Shown in pieces: positions 23,019 to 24,145 of a DNA stretch of 24,145 bases. The notes beneath the pieces were generated by a model. That model was given only the letters and a program-made list of their open reading frames with translations. It did not search any database and was not told where the DNA came from. Both the position numbers and the translations under genes were made by a program. Numbering within the stretch: the stretch's first letter is position 1; each line of letters starts with the position of its first letter. Source of the stretch: an uncultured Acetatifactor sp. (GTDB taxonomy: Bacteria; Bacillota; Clostridia; Lachnospirales; Lachnospiraceae); assembly GCA_910577185.1 (NCBI GenBank), contig CAJTLR010000059.1:1-24145 (forward strand). The letters are read 5' to 3'.

Positions 23019-23831
23019 TTATAAAACAAAGTTCTGGGCAAGCCACTGGGCAACGCCATCTTCCTCGTTCGATAAGATAATATCTGTAGCATGTTTTTTT
23101 AAGTCCTCATGGGCATTCTCAACTGCGTAACCTTCATCAGCCAGTTCAAACATGTCCACATCATTTTTTCCATCTCCAAAAGCAACTACTTTTTCGCATC
23201 CCAGTAATGCCTTTAATTGCTTTACCGCATTTGCTTTTGAGGCATTGAGAGGCATTACCTCCAGCCATTGTTGTTTTGTATACATTTCAGTCTGATACAC
23301 ACAATGAAACAAATCCTTATATTTTTCGTACAATGGTTTCAGTTTGTCCTGCTTATCGATACAAGTAATATAGAAAAGACTGCCTGATTTCAAATCCGTG
23401 ACTGCGCTGACTGCATTCGTGCGAATATCTCCCTTTCTACTGGCAAGAAATGTCCGCATTCCCTCTGTACATAATTCAGGCACAAATGAAAATTTCTCTT
23501 TTCCGTCAATATATGCATACACTATGGGATAAACTTTATTTTCGAACAAATCATCCAGCACTTCATACACGGAAGGCTCGAAATAGTTCGCAATCAGGAT
23601 ATCTTCCGTCACATTGTCAACCACAAAAGCTCCATTATATACAATCAGCGGAATTTTACAGACCATGCCGTCCGTCACTTTTTTAGCAGTTATCAGAGAC
23701 CGGGCAGTTGCATAGGAAAAAATCATCCCCCGATCCGTCAAATCATTTATCACATTATTTGTAAAATTTGAAGTTCTCTCATTATTTCTTAACAAGGTTC
23801 CGTCCAAATCGGATACATATAAAGTTTTCAT
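23019..23831 (-). CDS. Cof-type HAD-superfamily phosphatase (HAD-IIB)
   Basis: The 270-residue protein has the standard Cof/YcsE length. Motif I is YVSDLDGTLL with nucleophile D8 and acid D10. Motif II is the SYATARS region. Motifs III/IV are seen in KANAVKQLKALL and VVAFGDGKNDVDMFELADEG. Between them is the HAD-IIB cap. These enzymes dephosphorylate sugar phosphates, flavin precursors or other small phosphates; the substrate is unknown. ATG 23831 follows GGGAGGCGGGAAAAAGT; the frame open to 23852 is not needed. It heads the HAD, ANT(6)-like, LRR series. It lies just downstream of 2.5 tandem promoter-leader repeats, the last of which runs into its ribosome binding site. Confidence 0.92.
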   Translation of the reverse strand: MKTLYVSDLDGTLLRNNERTSNFTNNVINDLTDRGMIFSYATARSLITAKKVTDGMVCKIPLIVYNGAFVVDNVTEDILIANYFEPSVYEVLDDLFENKVYPIVYAYIDGKEKFSFVPELCTEGMRTFLASRKGDIRTNAVSAVTDLKSGSLFYITCIDKQDKLKPLYEKYKDLFHCVYQTEMYTKQQWLEVMPLNASKANAVKQLKALLGCEKVVAFGDGKNDVDMFELADEGYAVENAHEDLKKHATDIILSNEEDGVAQWLAQNFVL

Positions 23832-23852
23832 ACTTTTTCCCGCCTCCCTCAT

Positions 23853-24009
23853 GCCATGAATATGGACTATTTTAGCATGATCTCAATCATGATATCATGG
23901 CCATTCGGCCTCTTCCTGCCATGAATATGGTCTATTTTAGCATGATCTCAATCATGATATCATGGCCATTCGGCCCCTTCCTGCCATGAATATGGTCTTA
24001 TTTTAGCAT
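23853..24009 (-). promoter_or_regulatory. Promoter-leader repeat, copy C: two full and one partial tandem units of 65-66 bp
   Basis: On the minus strand three extended -10 boxes TGCTAAAAT lie at 24000-24005, 23934-23939 and 23869-23874 (hexamer positions), spaced 66 and 65 bp. Each is followed by a leader GACCATATTCATGGCAGGAA (or TCCATATTCATGGCATGA). In the two full units GGCCGAATGGCC and ATGATATCATGATTGAGATC come next. Within a unit AUAU(U)CAUGGC can pair with GCCAUGAUAU, and CATGAT-TGAG-ATCATG forms a hairpin. No good -35 box was found for the inner units. The last unit is cut short and fuses into the HAD ribosome binding site. Confidence 0.75.
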
Positions 24010-24056
24010 ATTTCACACTGTCAGACCACTATATTTTTCAGTCTTTCTAAACCCCC

Positions 24057-24134
24057 ATGCGGCCAGCCGCATCATCATCCTTAAAAGCCCGGGGGGTTTT
24101 GATGATGCACACAAACCGCAAGAGCATGCGGTTT
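24057..24134. other. Cluster of hairpins at the right edge
   Basis: Three inverted repeats follow each other: ATGCGGC-CA-GCCGCAT (24057-24072); GCATCATCA/TGATGATGC (24069-24077 with 24100-24108) enclosing AAAAGCCC...GGGGTTTT; and AAACCGCA-AGAGCA-TGCGGTTT (24113-24134). The first and second overlap, and CCGCAT can also pair with the ATGCGG of the third, so the folds are partly exclusive. It may be the terminator or leader of a gene outside the window, or a dispersed repeat. Confidence 0.45.
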
Positions 24135-24145
24135 GGCGCACTGCT

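Noticed and set aside
23853..24009. CRISPR array suggested by regular 65-bp periodicity
   Set aside because: The units are identical along their whole length with no variable spacers, and no cas gene is near.

Overview
The window looks like chromosome from a Gram-positive gut clostridium, most likely a Lachnospiraceae member. The evidence is moderate G+C, strong GGAGG-type ribosome binding sites, sigma-A promoters of TTGACA/TATAAT type, and the gene families present (DUF975, CmpB-type membrane protein, DUF3737, SdpR/SdpI, Cof-type HAD). No species call is possible from sequence reading alone. No rRNA, tRNA, CRISPR array or prophage was seen.

Layout. The left edge (1-347) is the end of an IS66-family insertion sequence, with the start of its tnpA and a candidate terminal inverted repeat. 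Next is a minus-strand sdpR-sdpI-type pair whose sdpI reading frame is broken at an A7 tract (578-1541), and a MATE exporter (1945-3339). A decayed ABC-transporter ATPase tail (about 3445-3815) follows. Then come, in the direction of transcription, a second MATE exporter and a DUF3737 beta-helix protein (6184 down to 3900). A minus-strand operon runs from 11281 to 6365: PfkB-family sugar kinase, frameshifted MgtC/SapB protein, DUF975-CmpB fusion and membrane metallophosphoesterase. An AraC regulator (11484-12458) is divergent from the kinase and overlaps tail-to-tail with a class II aldolase (12430-13290).

The middle of the right half holds an SRAP DNA-repair peptidase (13919-14530), a DUF5694 protein (14688-15431), and a 1-phosphofructokinase/PTS Enzyme I pair (18320 to 15606). 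A PHP-domain phosphoesterase (18590-19522) is divergent from that pair. The right end is a minus-strand series: Cof-type HAD phosphatase, aminoglycoside 6-adenylyltransferase-like protein and an LRR lipoprotein (23831 to 19853). Sugar-phosphate metabolism is a recurring theme: two PfkB-family kinases, an aldolase and Enzyme I. Drug handling and stress is the other: two MATE pumps, the ANT(6)-like enzyme and SRAP.

The most interesting non-coding signal is a roughly 65-bp repeat that starts with an extended -10 box (TGNTAAAAT) and continues into a conserved leader containing GGCC-nAAT-GGCC and ATCATGAT palindromes. It occurs at three places, each time upstream of and co-oriented with a gene: the second MATE, SRAP, and (in 2.5 tandem copies) the HAD/ANT(6)/LRR series. 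It looks like a dispersed promoter-leader cassette. Other unexplained signals are a three-way-junction palindrome at 1832-1894, a possible small transcript or 37-residue ORF antisense to the PHP gene's 3' end, a purine-rich 12-bp repeat before fruK, and a perfect 12-bp palindrome between fruK and the PHP gene.
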